Part shown: positions 23,101 to 34,176 of the stretch, piece after piece
How the letters are laid out: each line of letters begins with the position of its first letter
How positions within the stretch are numbered: the stretch's first letter is position 1
Source of the DNA: Gonatopus flavifemur
Taxonomy: Eukaryota; Arthropoda; Insecta; Hymenoptera; Dryinidae
Direction: 5' to 3'
Length of the DNA stretch: 64,000 bases
Assembly (NCBI GenBank): GCA_018340375.1
Contig: JAFFJZ010000001.1
Span: forward strand, 36,324,001 to 36,388,000
Translations under genes and position numbers: made by a program
The notes under the pieces: generated by a model
Seen by the model: the letters and a program-made list of their open reading frames with translations, nothing else
Told to the model about the DNA's origin: nothing
The model's database searches: none

Positions 23101-23912
23101 CTATCACTTTTTTTTCTTTCCAATCAGGGATAAATTGAACAGAAAATTCGTTTACAAGCGTGTTTCCCTGGTGAAAATCCAAAAGTGAAGGAAGGGGGTA
23201 TTGAAACGAATGAAGCGTGAAAAATTTCATACTCCCTCCTAAATTACGCCTGGATGACTCTTATTAGCTTACGTTTTCCTCGCGCTTTAACGTTTTATTT
23301 TCACCAGGATTGTTTGAGTGTTTCTTGAATTATAATCCTTCCACCTTATGTTTCGTAAAAATCGAATTCCCAGGAAGCAGACATTGGAACGAACAGAGCG
23401 TGAAATATTTTTCAATTTCCTCTCAATTTCTACTTAGATCACTCTTTGGCTACCCCAGACAGCACACAAGAATCCCACATGAATTCTGAAGAAAGAACTT
23501 TCTCAGAATACAAAGTGTTCTTAAAGAGTTTGAAAAGAATTCAATTCGTCAGACGTTTGCGAGTTCCGTTAAAATTCTCAAAGAAGTCTCATAGAAATTC
23601 TTTTGAAACTCTTTTAGAACGTTTTGTATTCTAAAAGAGTTCTTCAAGAGTTCTCCTTTCAGAATTTATTTGAGATTCTCGTGTGCTGTCTGGGTACACT
23701 TCCAAGCCGCTTATCTACAAATTTCATTTTCACGAGGATATACTCTGAATCCTTCGAATAGAAAAAGAACAAACGAATAATTCACATTCAAAATAAGTAA
23801 TATCAATAATCAATTACTTGATTTGAGTATCCTGCTGTTTGGATAGTAAATAATCCGTGATAGCATCTTTTTGATCTGGTTTAATTACTGTTCTATGAAG
23901 CAGATCATCCAT
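17125..23912 (-). CDS. Cilia- and flagella-associated protein 73 (CFAP73/CCDC42 family, DUF4200)
   Basis: Minus-strand gene with four coding exons: 23912-23818, 18951-18663, 18396-18157 and 17475-17125. The junction phases agree and give 324 aa, close to human CFAP73 (308) and CCDC42 (316). The protein starts MDDLLHRTVIKPDQKDA. A coiled-coil DUF4200 region follows at about residues 40-165, with the family signature FRESFIKFDEFIKENQEKR in exon 2. The final exon ends with a conserved-looking block LVHIKRTILELKGI. In Chlamydomonas the relative MIA2 helps place the modifier of inner arms complex next to inner dynein f; the same axonemal role is inferred here. Intron 1 is 4.9 kb and packed with palindromic elements. 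The gene is divergent from Kdm2. CCDC42 is the main alternative name. Confidence 0.85.
19295..19553. mobile_element. CACTGTAAAAA-ended foldback element, copy 1
   Basis: Left CACTGTAAAAAGTAAA and right TTACTTTTTACAGGGTG are inverted; the inside contains GGAGGAGAATTC/GAATTTTCCTTC-like paired segments. Confidence 0.65.
20007..20243. mobile_element. CACTGTAAAAA-ended foldback element, copy 2
   Basis: ACACTGTAAAAAATGTGGGGA at the left and CACAATCATTTTTTACAGT at the right; TA at both borders. Shares GTGGATTTTGTCCCCTCAT and AATGAGGGATTTTT with the copy at 47637. Confidence 0.7.
20403..20672. repeat. Palindrome with CCCAGTA ends
   Basis: CCCAGTACGC and TTCATAATGTTATCTGAAAG on the left face TTTCAGATAACATTATGACAG and TTTACTGGG on the right; GATGCGTCGATTT pairs with AAATCGACGCATT. 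Confidence 0.65.
20679..20766. repeat. Short foldback, CCCAGATAGCACAAG ends
   Basis: CCCAGATAGCACAAGAATTCT pairs with AACTCTTGTATTATCTGGGA. The ends resemble those of 23454-23695. Confidence 0.65.
21276..21664. mobile_element. CTTAAGGGCACTCAA foldback family, copy 1
   Basis: CTTAAGGGCACTCAA at left and TTGAGTGTCCTTAAG at right. Next to the ends, CAACTTTTTTCATAAATTA pairs with TAATTTATGAAAAAAGTTGG. Family members at 30483 and 53661. Confidence 0.75.
21788..22022. mobile_element. Foldback element, ACACTGAAAGAATT ends
   Basis: ACACTGAAAGAATTGTATTTG on the left and AACAAAATTCTTTCAGGGT on the right, TA at both borders; CCGTGAAATTTCAGTGATCG pairs with CGATTACTGGAATTTCACGG. Confidence 0.75.
22287..22630. 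mobile_element. CCCTGGTTAAAAGAATCCATTG foldback family, copy 2, with nested insert
   Basis: CCCTGGTTAAAAGAATCCATTG at left and the inverted AATGGATTCTTTTAACCAGGG at right are near-perfect. A second palindrome (22497-22606) interrupts the right half. Confidence 0.75.
22497..22606. mobile_element. Nested palindrome, CCCTAGTAGCA ends
   Basis: ACCCTAGTAGCA and TTGCTACTTGGG are inverted; the core is TACTATGAACGTTCATAGTA, a perfect palindrome. It sits inside 22287-22630. The ends recall CCATGTAGCACA at 8018. Confidence 0.65.
22757..23028. mobile_element. Foldback element built from GCTGnnnCAGC words, copy 2
   Basis: TACGGAGAAAAAACAAATCCGCTG at the left and CGCTGCTTTTCTTTCTCTGTG at the right; inside TAGCTGTGGTAGCC, TTGCTGTGACAGCAA. 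Same family as 2645-3018. Confidence 0.7.
23454..23695. mobile_element. Foldback element, CCCAGACAGCACAC ends
   Basis: CCCAGACAGCACACAAGAATC at left pairs with GATTCTCGTGTGCTGTCTGGG at right, and the arms (AAGAACT/AGTTCTT words) continue to the centre. Confidence 0.75.
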
Positions 23913-24615
23913 GTTTTGCCTTTCTAAATCCCCAGTCACAGACTTTCAGAAAAATTTATAGGTATGCTCAGAAAGTTAAGCTATGTACATCAACAATTAA
24001 ACCGTTTCACTGTACACAGAAACTTCATAAAATTTAATACAAAAAGTCATAGAAGTGAGGTTAACATGTAAAATTATATTTGCTTCTTTATTTCACACGA
24101 TCGATCAAACGCTTTGAAATATCCGCTACTGTAATCAACATAAAATCCCCTAGATCCGGAGATACAGCACCAACATAATTGTACGAAATTTTATGCGCAC
24201 GAAAAAATTTCAAATGAAATCAACACTTTTGATGCTTCAGAAATGACTTGAAATATAATTGTACTTCTGTAATTTTCATACAATTCTTTCCAATCCTTAT
24301 TATAGAGTATGAATAATCGAGAAATATGGAAAAACACACAGATTCAATGAAATTTAAATCTCATAGGAATATTTCATTCGTCTCAGTTAAATCGCTTGAC
24401 AGCAAAATGGCGACGTGGTTTTGCTGCATGTATAGTTGGAAAAGTATGATTCGAAGAAAATCCATTTTATATACTGGTTCGTGGAGTGTGACATGTAAAT
24501 CATGAATCGTGAGTGACGTTATTAATTTTCATTTGATGTTCGTAACTTCATCAAATGGGTGTATTTGTAACATTTAATGAATTATTAGTGATACGTTTCT
24601 GACAGCGTGTTCGCA
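23913..24615. promoter_or_regulatory. Divergent promoter interval between CFAP73 and Kdm2
   Basis: The CFAP73 start codon (minus, 23912) and the Kdm2 start codon (plus, 24616) are about 700 bp apart with no gene between. Both transcription starts are therefore expected here, unless an unseen 5' exon lies further off. No TATA box can be assigned with confidence. A 32-codon open frame (24407-24505) starting in an AAAATGG context may be an upstream ORF in the Kdm2 leader. Confidence 0.5.
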
Positions 24616-27600
24616 ATGGCCGATGATAGTGCAATGCCGAAAAAGCGTCAATTGGTAAACAAATCAAAACATCAATAATAACACATATGCCTCAATTGAT
24701 TACTTTTGTGACTTGTGTTATTGAGTGTTTTTTCACAATCTTATGAATTTTCGTAGAGGGAGAGAACCCGGAAATTATATACAGACGATTGGGCCATCGG
24801 TGATGAAGAAATTGAGGGCCGAAGGACTTTTCAACTAGACGAAAAAATAGAATGTGAAAGATATAACCTGAGCAATTTCACTGGACTCTTCCGTGAAATG
24901 AATGGTTCTGAATTAAACTTAGCGTATCTTCAAAAACATGGTCTTGGGATACCACTATTATTCAGAGAAAAATCTGGATTAGGCTTACGTGTGCCCAGTT
25001 CTAATTTTTCAGTCAATGATGTTAGGACATGTGTTGGTGAGTGTTTATTATCATCAATGAAATAAACATCTTAAAAGATTTTGTTCTAATACAAAGAAAA
25101 AAAAATTATTTCATTTCTCTCTGTTCTTATTCATTCTTATAATTTTATCATTTATGTCATGCAAGTATGTTTGAATCTATCTATTTTACTATTAATATAT
25201 GATTTTTATTAAAATAATTATTTATTCTATATGTTAAAATTGCCATTGTGCTTTATCAAATTTTTTTTCTCATATAAATCGAACAAATTGATTGAAATGT
25301 CATAGAACATCAATCGACACAATATTTGATTTAGGTTATGTGTCATTAAAATACATACAGATCGTAAATTTTTGTTGATACATGAATTTGATAGTCACCG
25401 AAAATTTCACGGTGATATGTTTAATATTATGATACAAATGATTATTTTGCACAATAGCTAATCTTATAACCACCTACTGTATTAATTTTCGAAAATGTTT
25501 CGTGTTTGTAGGTTCAAAAAGAATTTTAGATGTAATGGATGTCAACACGCAGAAGAATGAGGATATGACAATGAAGGAGTGGCAAAAATATTATGAAGAT
25601 CCAAACAAAGATCGTCTTTTGAACGTAATTTCATTAGAATTTAGTCATACGAAGTTAGAAAACTATGTCCAATCGCCGTCGTTAGTGAGACAAGTTGATT
25701 GGGTGGATGTTATTTGGCCTAGACATTTGAAAGAAGCTCAAGTCGAAGCAACGAATCTTCTGGAAGATATGATGTATCCCAAAGTGCAAAAATATTGCTT
25801 AATGTCAGTGAAAGGATGTTACACAGATTTTCATGTTGACTTTGGAGGTACAAGTGTTTGGTATCATATTCTTCGAGGTGGTAAAATATTTTGGTTGATA
25901 CCTCCGACCGAAAAAAATTTAGCACTATACCAAGAATGGGTACTCAGTGGTAAACAATCAGATGTATTCTTTGGAGACATGGTAGATCGCTGTGGAAGGA
26001 TACGTTTGACTGCTGGTATGACATTGTTTATACCAACAGGTTGGATTCACGCAGTTTATACCCCTCAAGATTCTTTAGTGTTTGGAGGAAATTTTCTCCA
26101 TAGTTTTGGTATTGAAAAACAACTGAAGGTAGCTCAAGTTGAAGAACATACCAAAGTTCCACAAAAGTTCCGATATCCATTTTTCACAGAAATGTTATGG
26201 TAAATCATAAATGTTGAATCAATGTTTATATGTTCCAATTCGATTTTGTCAATCATATATGACTGTCAACTTGTTTTCAGGTATGTACTGGAAAGGTATG
26301 TTCACGTGCTGTTAGGGAGAAGTCATCTGGACTTGTCGGAAACACAAAGACAACATTCGGTACCTCAACATAATCAGCATGTACATTTAACACCATTTGA
26401 ATTGCACGGTTTAAAAGCAATTGTTATGTATTTACATTCTTTGCCATCCACTAAAAAAAATGTGCCTGATTTAATACATGACCCAGTGGCTCTTATTCAC
26501 GATGTCAGGTGTTTAGTCGAACAACACCGACATGATAGTCCAGAAGCTGCAGTTACAGGAATTCCTGTTTTACCACCTCCTCCAACATTAACCATAGCTG
26601 AAAGGGTGAGTAAATTTTGTCAGACTGTTTGTTTTTGTGATATGAATTTCTAGTCACAGCATTGAGTTATGAAATATCTGTTTTTGTTTTTATCACTCCA
26701 CATAGGAACGATTAAAAGTTACAAAAAAGAGTTACGTGAAAATACCAAGGCAGCATTCTCAAGAAAAGTCAGAAAGAGCGTTTCCACGGCGAAGACGTAC
26801 TCGTTGCAAAAAATGTGAAGCTTGTACCAGAACGGATTGCGGGGAGTGCATATATTGTCAAGACATGGTGAAGTTTGGTGGAAGTGGTCGTGCGAAACAA
26901 ACTTGTCTGATGAGACAATGTTTGAGACCTATGTTACCAGTGACTGCAGCTTGTAAGATTTGTCGTTTGGATGGCTGGGGTCAACCACCTGCTCCACTTA
27001 TGGGTAATTGTTATTCTCGCATTTAAAACTTCCAAGTTATTTAAATTTCAATAGATAAAATTGATATCGCACGTAAGGTCAACAGAACTTATGATCTGAA
27101 TTTATTTTCACCCAATATAGGTAAACCAACTCCTACTGCACAATCTAGCCTAGTGGAATGCTCGATATGCTTCGATATCGTTCATCCAGCTTGTATAGGA
27201 TTAGATCCTCAAAGGATAACAGTGAGCGACGATGTGCCCAATAGTTGGGAATGTCCATCGTGTTGCGAAAGTGGTCGTAATTTAGATTATAAGCCACGTC
27301 AACCAAAGGCAAGGGCGCGAAAACTCTCAGTATCAAGTGCTGCTTCTTCAGCACCTACTACAGATTCTGAAAGAGCTACAACTCCCAGTAAACGAACGAG
27401 ACCGGATCCAAATGAAGTAAGGATTTTATAGAAGTATCAATTTCAATTTCTAGTATCAACAAAAAATACGTTCAATCATTTAATTCTATTCCCTTGTTTT
27501 TATATTTTTTTTCATCCATACTGTACAGACATCATGGGGTATACTTTAATTCATGTTTTAAAGGCTTTATGATTTGACCTAGGACGTATCGAAATTCAGA

Positions 27601-28645
27601 ACAAGTTGGTTGTATTTCATTATTAAATTCACAGACATGGAACGATCGAGAACCAGCTGAAGGAGAACAGAAAACGGCTCTTCGTACACAACTTGCAGTC
27701 CAATTAACGGGTTCAACGAGTAAAGTTCTTAAAAGACCACATGTGGTGGTCAGGCCTGCCCCACCTCCTCCGATACCGAGACCCGATGGACCGAATGGAC
27801 AATCTTTAGTGTATGATAAAACCGTGATACTCGCAATATTCAAATATCTAAAAGCAAAGGACTTGGCCAATTGTGCCTTGGTTTGTCGTACTTGGGCTAG
27901 ATGTAGCATAGATTCCAGTTTATGGAGAAAATTGGACATGGCACATGCTCAATTGACTGCATTACACTTGACTGGCATTATACGTCGTCAACCAGAAAGC
28001 CTTTCTCTCAATTGGACGAATGTCACTAAACGACAGTTGGCTTGGTTATTAAGCAGACTGCCTCAATTACGAACCCTCTCGCTTCAAGGTTGCACTTGGG
28101 CTGGAGTTTGCGCCTTGAGAACGTGTAGCTGTCCTCCTCTCACTACTTTGGATTTAAGTCACATATATGGATTAAATGACTCGAGTTTGAGAGAGGTCCT
28201 TAGTCCTCCGACAGATTCAAGGCCCGGTTTAATCGATAAAACTTCTAGATTAAAATATTTGAAAAATTTATCCCTCGCTGGTTGCGATATAACTGATGTT
28301 GCATTGAGATACATATCTCAACATTTACCACACTTGGAAGTCTTGGATCTTTCATCCTGTGGAAGAGTTACCGATGCAGGTGTCGCTTTATTAGCGACTC
28401 CGCCGGCACACGCTGTTGCAAATTTGGTATCTTTGAATCTTGCTAACTGTAGGTTACTTACGGAGGCCTCTTTGGATCATTTAGCGAGATGCAAAGTACT
28501 CAAACGTTTAGATCTAAGACATACGACGCAAGTTTCAACACAGTCAGTTATTAAATTTGCCGCAAAGAGTATTCATAACCTACACGTTACGGACGTTAAA
28601 TTAGTTGAAGAAAAGAAAGTGAAAAAAGACGCTAAAGTTACGTGA
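24616..28645 (+). CDS. Kdm2: Lysine-specific demethylase 2 (JmjC, CXXC, PHD, F-box, LRR)
   Basis: Seven exons: 24616-24654, 24757-25036, 25512-26199, 26281-26605, 26706-27003, 27121-27416 and 27635-28645; all phases agree and give 978 aa. The JmjC region runs about 110-340; the Fe(II) ligands fit H214, D216 (in FHVDFGG) and H286 (in GWIHAVYTP), so it should be active. A CXXC zinc finger at about 471-520 keeps the paired cysteines and the KFGG motif. A PHD finger uses C527/C530, C557/C560, H565/C568 and C588/C591. An F-box at about 697-742 is followed by leucine-rich repeats to the C-terminus. The family demethylates H3K36me1/2 and binds CpG-rich DNA, and in flies takes part in a Polycomb-type complex. 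It is shorter than fly or vertebrate KDM2 mainly because the linkers are short. The start is a 13-codon first exon. Confidence 0.95.
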
Positions 28646-29140
28646 GATCAGGAATTGGATGGAATTTCTAATGAGTGCGAATCAACCGTGGAAACTGAAC
28701 TTCAATGAATGAATTATGAATCAGTGTATATCTGAGGTATTTAAAACATGATATCTCTTTTTAATAATGATATATCTGTAATGTACGACAAGCGGTCAAT
28801 GTTCTTCTCCTCGTATTGGTTTGTGATCATTCGTGCACAGGCCAAAGGTTTCCTTCAACATTTCAATGTAATCCGAAAATATCGTATACAAGGCAAAATA
28901 TTTTGAACATCGTGCTGTTGGAAACACGACTTTTAATTGTGCAAAACACACTCACGAGGTGATGGATGACAATTTTATTGGATGGAGTAACTTTGATTAT
29001 TCTTAACAATAATTAATTAGTGATTAGTAGTTGAACTGAAATTCATGATTATAATAATTTACCTTTTATGATTAATGTGTTGAGAAGAAAAATTTTAGAG
29101 CAATGAAAGAACGACGTAGTGAATACCAATTCTTCTGAAT

Positions 29141-29146
29141 AATAAA
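29141..29146 (+). terminator. Candidate Kdm2 polyadenylation signal
   Basis: AATAAA about 500 bp after the Kdm2 stop codon. It is the first clear canonical hexamer I noticed downstream; longer 3' UTRs remain possible in this AT-rich region. Confidence 0.4.
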
Positions 29147-30482
29147 ATGGTGCATGCTTGGGATTGCACTCTGAATATGATCTTGAGTTTTTTTTCGTAA
29201 TCTTGCAATGTTGTTTATTTTTATTATTCGAAAAAATTTCTTTTCTATAGTCGTTAGGAATCGATCAAAAATATATTTCGTGTTCAGAATTCAATCTTTA
29301 TTATACATATTACAATTATTCACTTAGAATTTTCAATTGTCTGAAACTTTTTAAAAAAAGAAGCTACACAAACTTTTACATGCTCTCTCAAATACTCTAT
29401 AAGGCTCTCATAATGGATGATTTTATATGATGAAATCTATTCTCATTTTGTCAATCTATCATATTTGATTCAGTTGGAAAATGTTTGAAAAATCCATTTC
29501 TTTTGAACTACTAATTACTAAGTTGATTCATCAATTGAAATAATCAAACTATATGAATATATGAGATAGCAATTGAAGAACTCAACGTCAGATAACTAAC
29601 TACTTCATGTTTCTTCGCTCTTGTATAATTTTTATTGATTTATATTTGGATGATTTGGTTTCAACGATCTTCTACTATTAACGTGACATCCGTATTTCAG
29701 TTTTGTTTATGAATATTGAAGTGAATTAGTAGCAATAAGTAGATCCTTCAGTGCAATTTTCAGTATGTTTTATTTTATAACAAACATTTATTTATAGAAT
29801 CCAGAAGAGAAGAATGACGTTGAAAATATTCGTCAGTCACACGGAATTATGATAGATAATGAGTATTCGAATCCTTAACGACTTTTCACTTTATTGTCAA
29901 CTGTCGAATACACGAGTGAAAAAAAATAACAAAAGCTTCAGAAAAATATTAGAAGCCTTCAGATCAAATCTGTACTATACGGGCATTCAAAAGAGAAATG
30001 ATTTCACTATCACTTCACAAGTTTTTCCCATAAAGACACGTTTCAATCAATAGGTATTGAATGTTTACCTATTATTTAATAAAGTTTCAGAATCCAAAGA
30101 ATGAAGCAGAAAATCTAGTAACTACGGATATTATAAGATAACAGTCATGATTTGGGATCACGTCCAGCGTTGTATTGTTTTTACTTTAACCAATGATAGA
30201 TTCATACAGTATACCGTGAAAATTTTTCGACCCAATCAAGCATGCAGGTTGAATTTTATTGTTTACATCAATTGATATTGCGTTAATTTGATTGAGTTAC
30301 AATGTTTGTATGTAAGATTTATAGTGATATACTTTGCAAATTCTTTTATTGAGAAAAATGTCAAATCTCTTGGCCAACAAAATGAATGTTAATGCCTTGA
30401 TTTATGTGCTGTGTTTGTTAATTTCAGTAATGATTACCAATTTTCACAATCGCAAACACAGTTGAATCATTTCTATCAATGT

Positions 30483-30732
30483 TTGAGGGCATTCAAGCAC
30501 CAAAAGAAGCAAGTCAAATTTTGCACCAACTTTTTTCCTAAATTATGCGTTCAACAGAGATTTTTAGAGAATAATAATAATAAAATCCATGACTAGGATT
30601 AGACTCTAAATATACGTTCCAGCCTTTTACTGATTTCCTAGCGGGTTTCCAAACTTTAATTTATAAAGTAATTTATGAAAAAAGTTGGCGGAAAATTTTA
30701 CCTACTTCTCCTGATACTTGATTGCCCTTAAA
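30483..30732. mobile_element. CTTAAGGGCACTCAA foldback family, copy 2
   Basis: TTGAGGGCATTCAAGCACC and the inverted end CTTGATTGCCCTTAA; CCAACTTTTTTCCTAAATTATG faces AATTTATGAAAAAAGTTGG as in the other copies. Confidence 0.7.
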
Positions 30733-32288
30733 GTCTATCAAAGAACACAAAAGATACAAAGGAATGGGATCTTGATTCTTACATATATGTTTTAGAAGCA
30801 TGGATTTGTTTTTTTTCTTTTTGGAACGAAGTTTTCAAAACAGTTATAACAATTATCAACTGTGGGTTAGTTACATCTGCCGTTGTATTTCTTCGTTCAT
30901 CACTTTTATTTTTTCTCATTATTTCGATGTTTTTTTTATATAATTTTGTGAATTTTCTGACTCAGGCAACTATTGTTATATCATTTAGATATAAAAATTG
31001 TATATATCATATGAAAAGAATGAATTAATCGATTTAAATGAAAATTGCAATACTTGCAGCATATGTATTCATTGCTAACTATGAATGGTGCAAAATAGTC
31101 CAATATAATATTTTTATTTGTAGCAATTGAAACGTCTGTATTCAGTTATTTTACACGAAATTGTACTTGAACTTGTTTTTCGGCTGAGTATTGCTGCAAA
31201 CCTCCATGAATTATTTTATTATTCTTTAATAATTACTCTGAAGTAACTCAAACATCACCTTGAACTATCAACCCTTCACAGTTTCGCTCAGCCAAAAAAA
31301 AAAGAAATACGTATTTTTCTCAGTTCAGCTTGGTCTGATTTTGTTTGTTTGTAGTCACGAATGGTTGAAAAAGAAGTAAAACACAGTATTTATAATATGG
31401 ATTTGGAATCTAAATAAGAAGTGAAAGTATTGATGCCTGTAACGAAAATTATCTTACAAAATAAAAATATCTGTATGTATTAGGAAGATTCATTTGTAAG
31501 TTTACGAGATTCGGCTTTCCATTCGAAGGTCAGCTGGTTAATTTTTATTGTTGATAAGTGCTATCAACTAATCAAATCACTTATGTTCATTGTAAAAATC
31601 CGTGCACGACTCAGCACATGCATCCAATAATATTAAAGTAATGATAAAACATTCAAAGGATAATCTATCAGAGTTCTATGTGTATTTACAATGTATATGA
31701 AAGTATAAGTTTTAATTTCAGAGTGACTTTGCAATTATTAATAGCAGCAACTCTATTATAGATTCATTCATAGCTTTTGAGCTTTTCTTACTTCGTGAAT
31801 CAGTTTTGTTCCTTAATTGAGTGTTTTATGGCATAGAAATATTTTTCATGCGGTGAGAAAAAGTGATGTGTATATGGAGTAAAATACTCGAAAATACTCT
31901 AAAATGAGATTCGTTTTATGTGAATTTTGTTACTTAATCAGTGTAGAATTATTTTCATCATGCGTACTTTGAATAAAGTATATTTCATAATCAAGACTCA
32001 AGTTCTTGAAATTTGATATTGTGTAAACTTTATAGCAAGGAATATAACTTTTCTTGCATTCCACAGTGATTTGCAACAATTGTTCATTGTGCAAAATACC
32101 ATATGGGAATTTAAATTCTATTATAAAATAATAACAAAATCCTCTCGAAGTGTATGATTGTATAGAAAATATGTCATAGGAAATGGATAGTTATATTCTA
32201 ATTTGCAAATATAATTTTAAATTTTGAAGTGTATGAATATTTTTCTTTAGACTTCAATTCGAACTCCTTTCTTCTTTCAAATTTAAGG

Positions 32289-32657
32289 CCCATGGAGCTC
32301 CAGAAAAATGGGCAAAATTTCACTACGTACTTTTCCAACAACTAAGCATTAAATAAAGATTTTCAATGTGCAGTGATGAAACACATTGTCGAGATCAGAC
32401 TTTGAATATTTGCTTGAATTTGAAAAAGATTTCCGAAAATTATGCAAAGAATTATAAACATAATAACATACAAATGTCAATAATTTTCACAAATTATTTT
32501 TTTTCATGTTTACATATTACTTTGGAGATTCAATTCATATTCAAAGTCAAACCTTGGCAATATGCTCCATCATTGCATATTAAAAAATTGTATTCATTGC
32601 TTAGTTGTTGGAAAAGTATGTAGCAAAGTTTTGCCCGTTCTTTTAGAGCTCCATGGC
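32289..32657. mobile_element. CCATGGAGC foldback family, copy 3
   Basis: The best preserved copy: GCCCATGGAGCTCCAGAAAAA at left and TTTTAGAGCTCCATGGCC at right; ACTTTTCCAACAACTAAGCA pairs with TGCTTAGTTGTTGGAAAAGT. Confidence 0.8.
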
Positions 32658-33500
32658 CGTTAACAGCAGATAAAAATTCATCTTCTGTTTACTAAGGCAT
32701 GCAACGTGGACATCGGTAAATGAATGTTCTTTCTGGAACAATTTTACACCGTGTTTTAATTAATTGTATTTGTTACACCGCAAAGAATATCAGAATGTTA
32801 TTCTCACCCACGTAGCAGAAGTTTTAGAAGTTATCTTGCACAAATGATTTCCCCAAGTGAAAATATTCTATTGAATCCCATTACGAATGGTGAAATTTCT
32901 GATTGAATTTCATTGAAACCTATTCATTTTTCCATTCTTCAATGAGATTTTATGGATTAATTGTAACGGGGTCAGATATCAGAGACGAGTTCTGATTGAT
33001 AGGTTTCGAGAATATGTTTTATGCTTTGATTACATGTATAAGTATGGACTTATATGGTCAAAGTAACGAACAAATTCCATTTTCAGATTTCGTTCCGTTT
33101 CCCGGGAATTGGATTGGTTCGTTGATAGTAATTTGCTGAAATTCACTGCCTGAGATCAGGGTTGGCACGTAATAATACTTCAAAGTAATTTTACAGTAAG
33201 TTTACGAGACGTAAGAAACCGAGTATCTTACCTGCAAAACCAACCCCTTGCCTTTAGGGGGAAAAGAGGTTTCAAGTATTTTACATATATTACCTGTCAG
33301 AAACTAAGTATATTACAGTAATAAACTAAAAATCGCGTATTAAACCAACCCTGCATGAGATCAGTCTCATAGGGACTCTAATTGGTATTATCGGTAACGT
33401 TGGCATACCTGTTTTTAAAAAGTTGATGCGTAGTGTACTGTTGAACGTTATTATTCGAAAGTATAACATTGATTATTCATCTTAGTTTGTTATACATGAG

Positions 33501-33583
33501 GGAATATAAAGGAAGCTCCGGTTGAAGAAAATATACACATCTTTGTACCAGCAGCACCAGAAATAAAAAGTTACCTGGATTAT
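33501..33583 (+). other. Isolated coding-like segment with donor site
   Basis: After a possible acceptor (TTATACATGAG) comes a 27-codon open frame containing EAPVEENIHIFVPAAPEIKS, followed at once by the consensus donor GTAAGT. Its amino-acid make-up is far less AT-biased than chance frames nearby. No partner exon was found on the plus strand within the window before forked. It could be an exon of an unrecognised gene, an alternative Kdm2 3' exon, or chance. Confidence 0.2.
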
Positions 33584-34176
33584 GTAAGTATTTCAGTTCT
33601 TTATAATAACCTCAACTTTTTTAACCTCCATTCCTTTTTATTTATTTAAAAAAGAAGTTTATGATATAAAGAAACAACGTATATTGTATAAATAACACAA
33701 AGTATGCCTTATTCGTACATTTTCGGTACTCTTCTGTATAGTCTTATACAAGTTTTCTTATTATGAAGTTTGCCAATTTATACTCATTCATGGTAATTCT
33801 TACATAAATGTTGGAAAAAAAACCAAAAATGGACATTTCAATGTTCCTTTATACAACTTGAATGATATTTTTCATTTGTTATTGCACAATAATAATCCTA
33901 ATTAGATACAAAATGTTTACCTTAGATACTAGAGGAAACAAAACAATTATCATAGTGTTTATTCAATCAATTTCTTGCTATAAAAGTTGGAGTCAAATAT
34001 TGAAATTTAAAAACATTATTTGAAGATCTCCCTTCAAATTGAATTGATAACACAGAACTGTATTCCTGTAACAAAATATTTGAGGTGAGTTTCTTGTATA
34101 CCTGGTACTGCAAATTTGATGATCAGTTTGGTATTTAAGATATTCTCTTGATTTTGGTTTGTTCTCTTCGATGTTT

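Larger units (their letters stand above)
18952..23817 (-). other. CFAP73 intron 1, filled with foldback elements
   Basis: This 4.9-kb intron carries at least nine palindromic elements, listed one by one (19295, 20007, 20403, 20679, 21276, 21788, 22287 with a nested copy, 22757, 23454). Two proposed reading frames in it belong to those elements. I see no further exon; the phase-2 junction joins exon 1 directly to 18951. Confidence 0.65.
28646..34176. other. Convergent intergenic gap between Kdm2 and forked
   Basis: The first part should hold the Kdm2 3' UTR, and the last few hundred bases the forked 3' UTR, with AATAAA on the minus strand at 33958-33963 and 33641-33646. Two palindromic elements are visible (30483-30732 and 32289-32657). 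A short, unusually coding-like plus-strand segment with a GTAAGT donor lies at 33501-33583 and is listed separately. The rest is AT-rich and shows nothing I can name. Confidence 0.55.
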
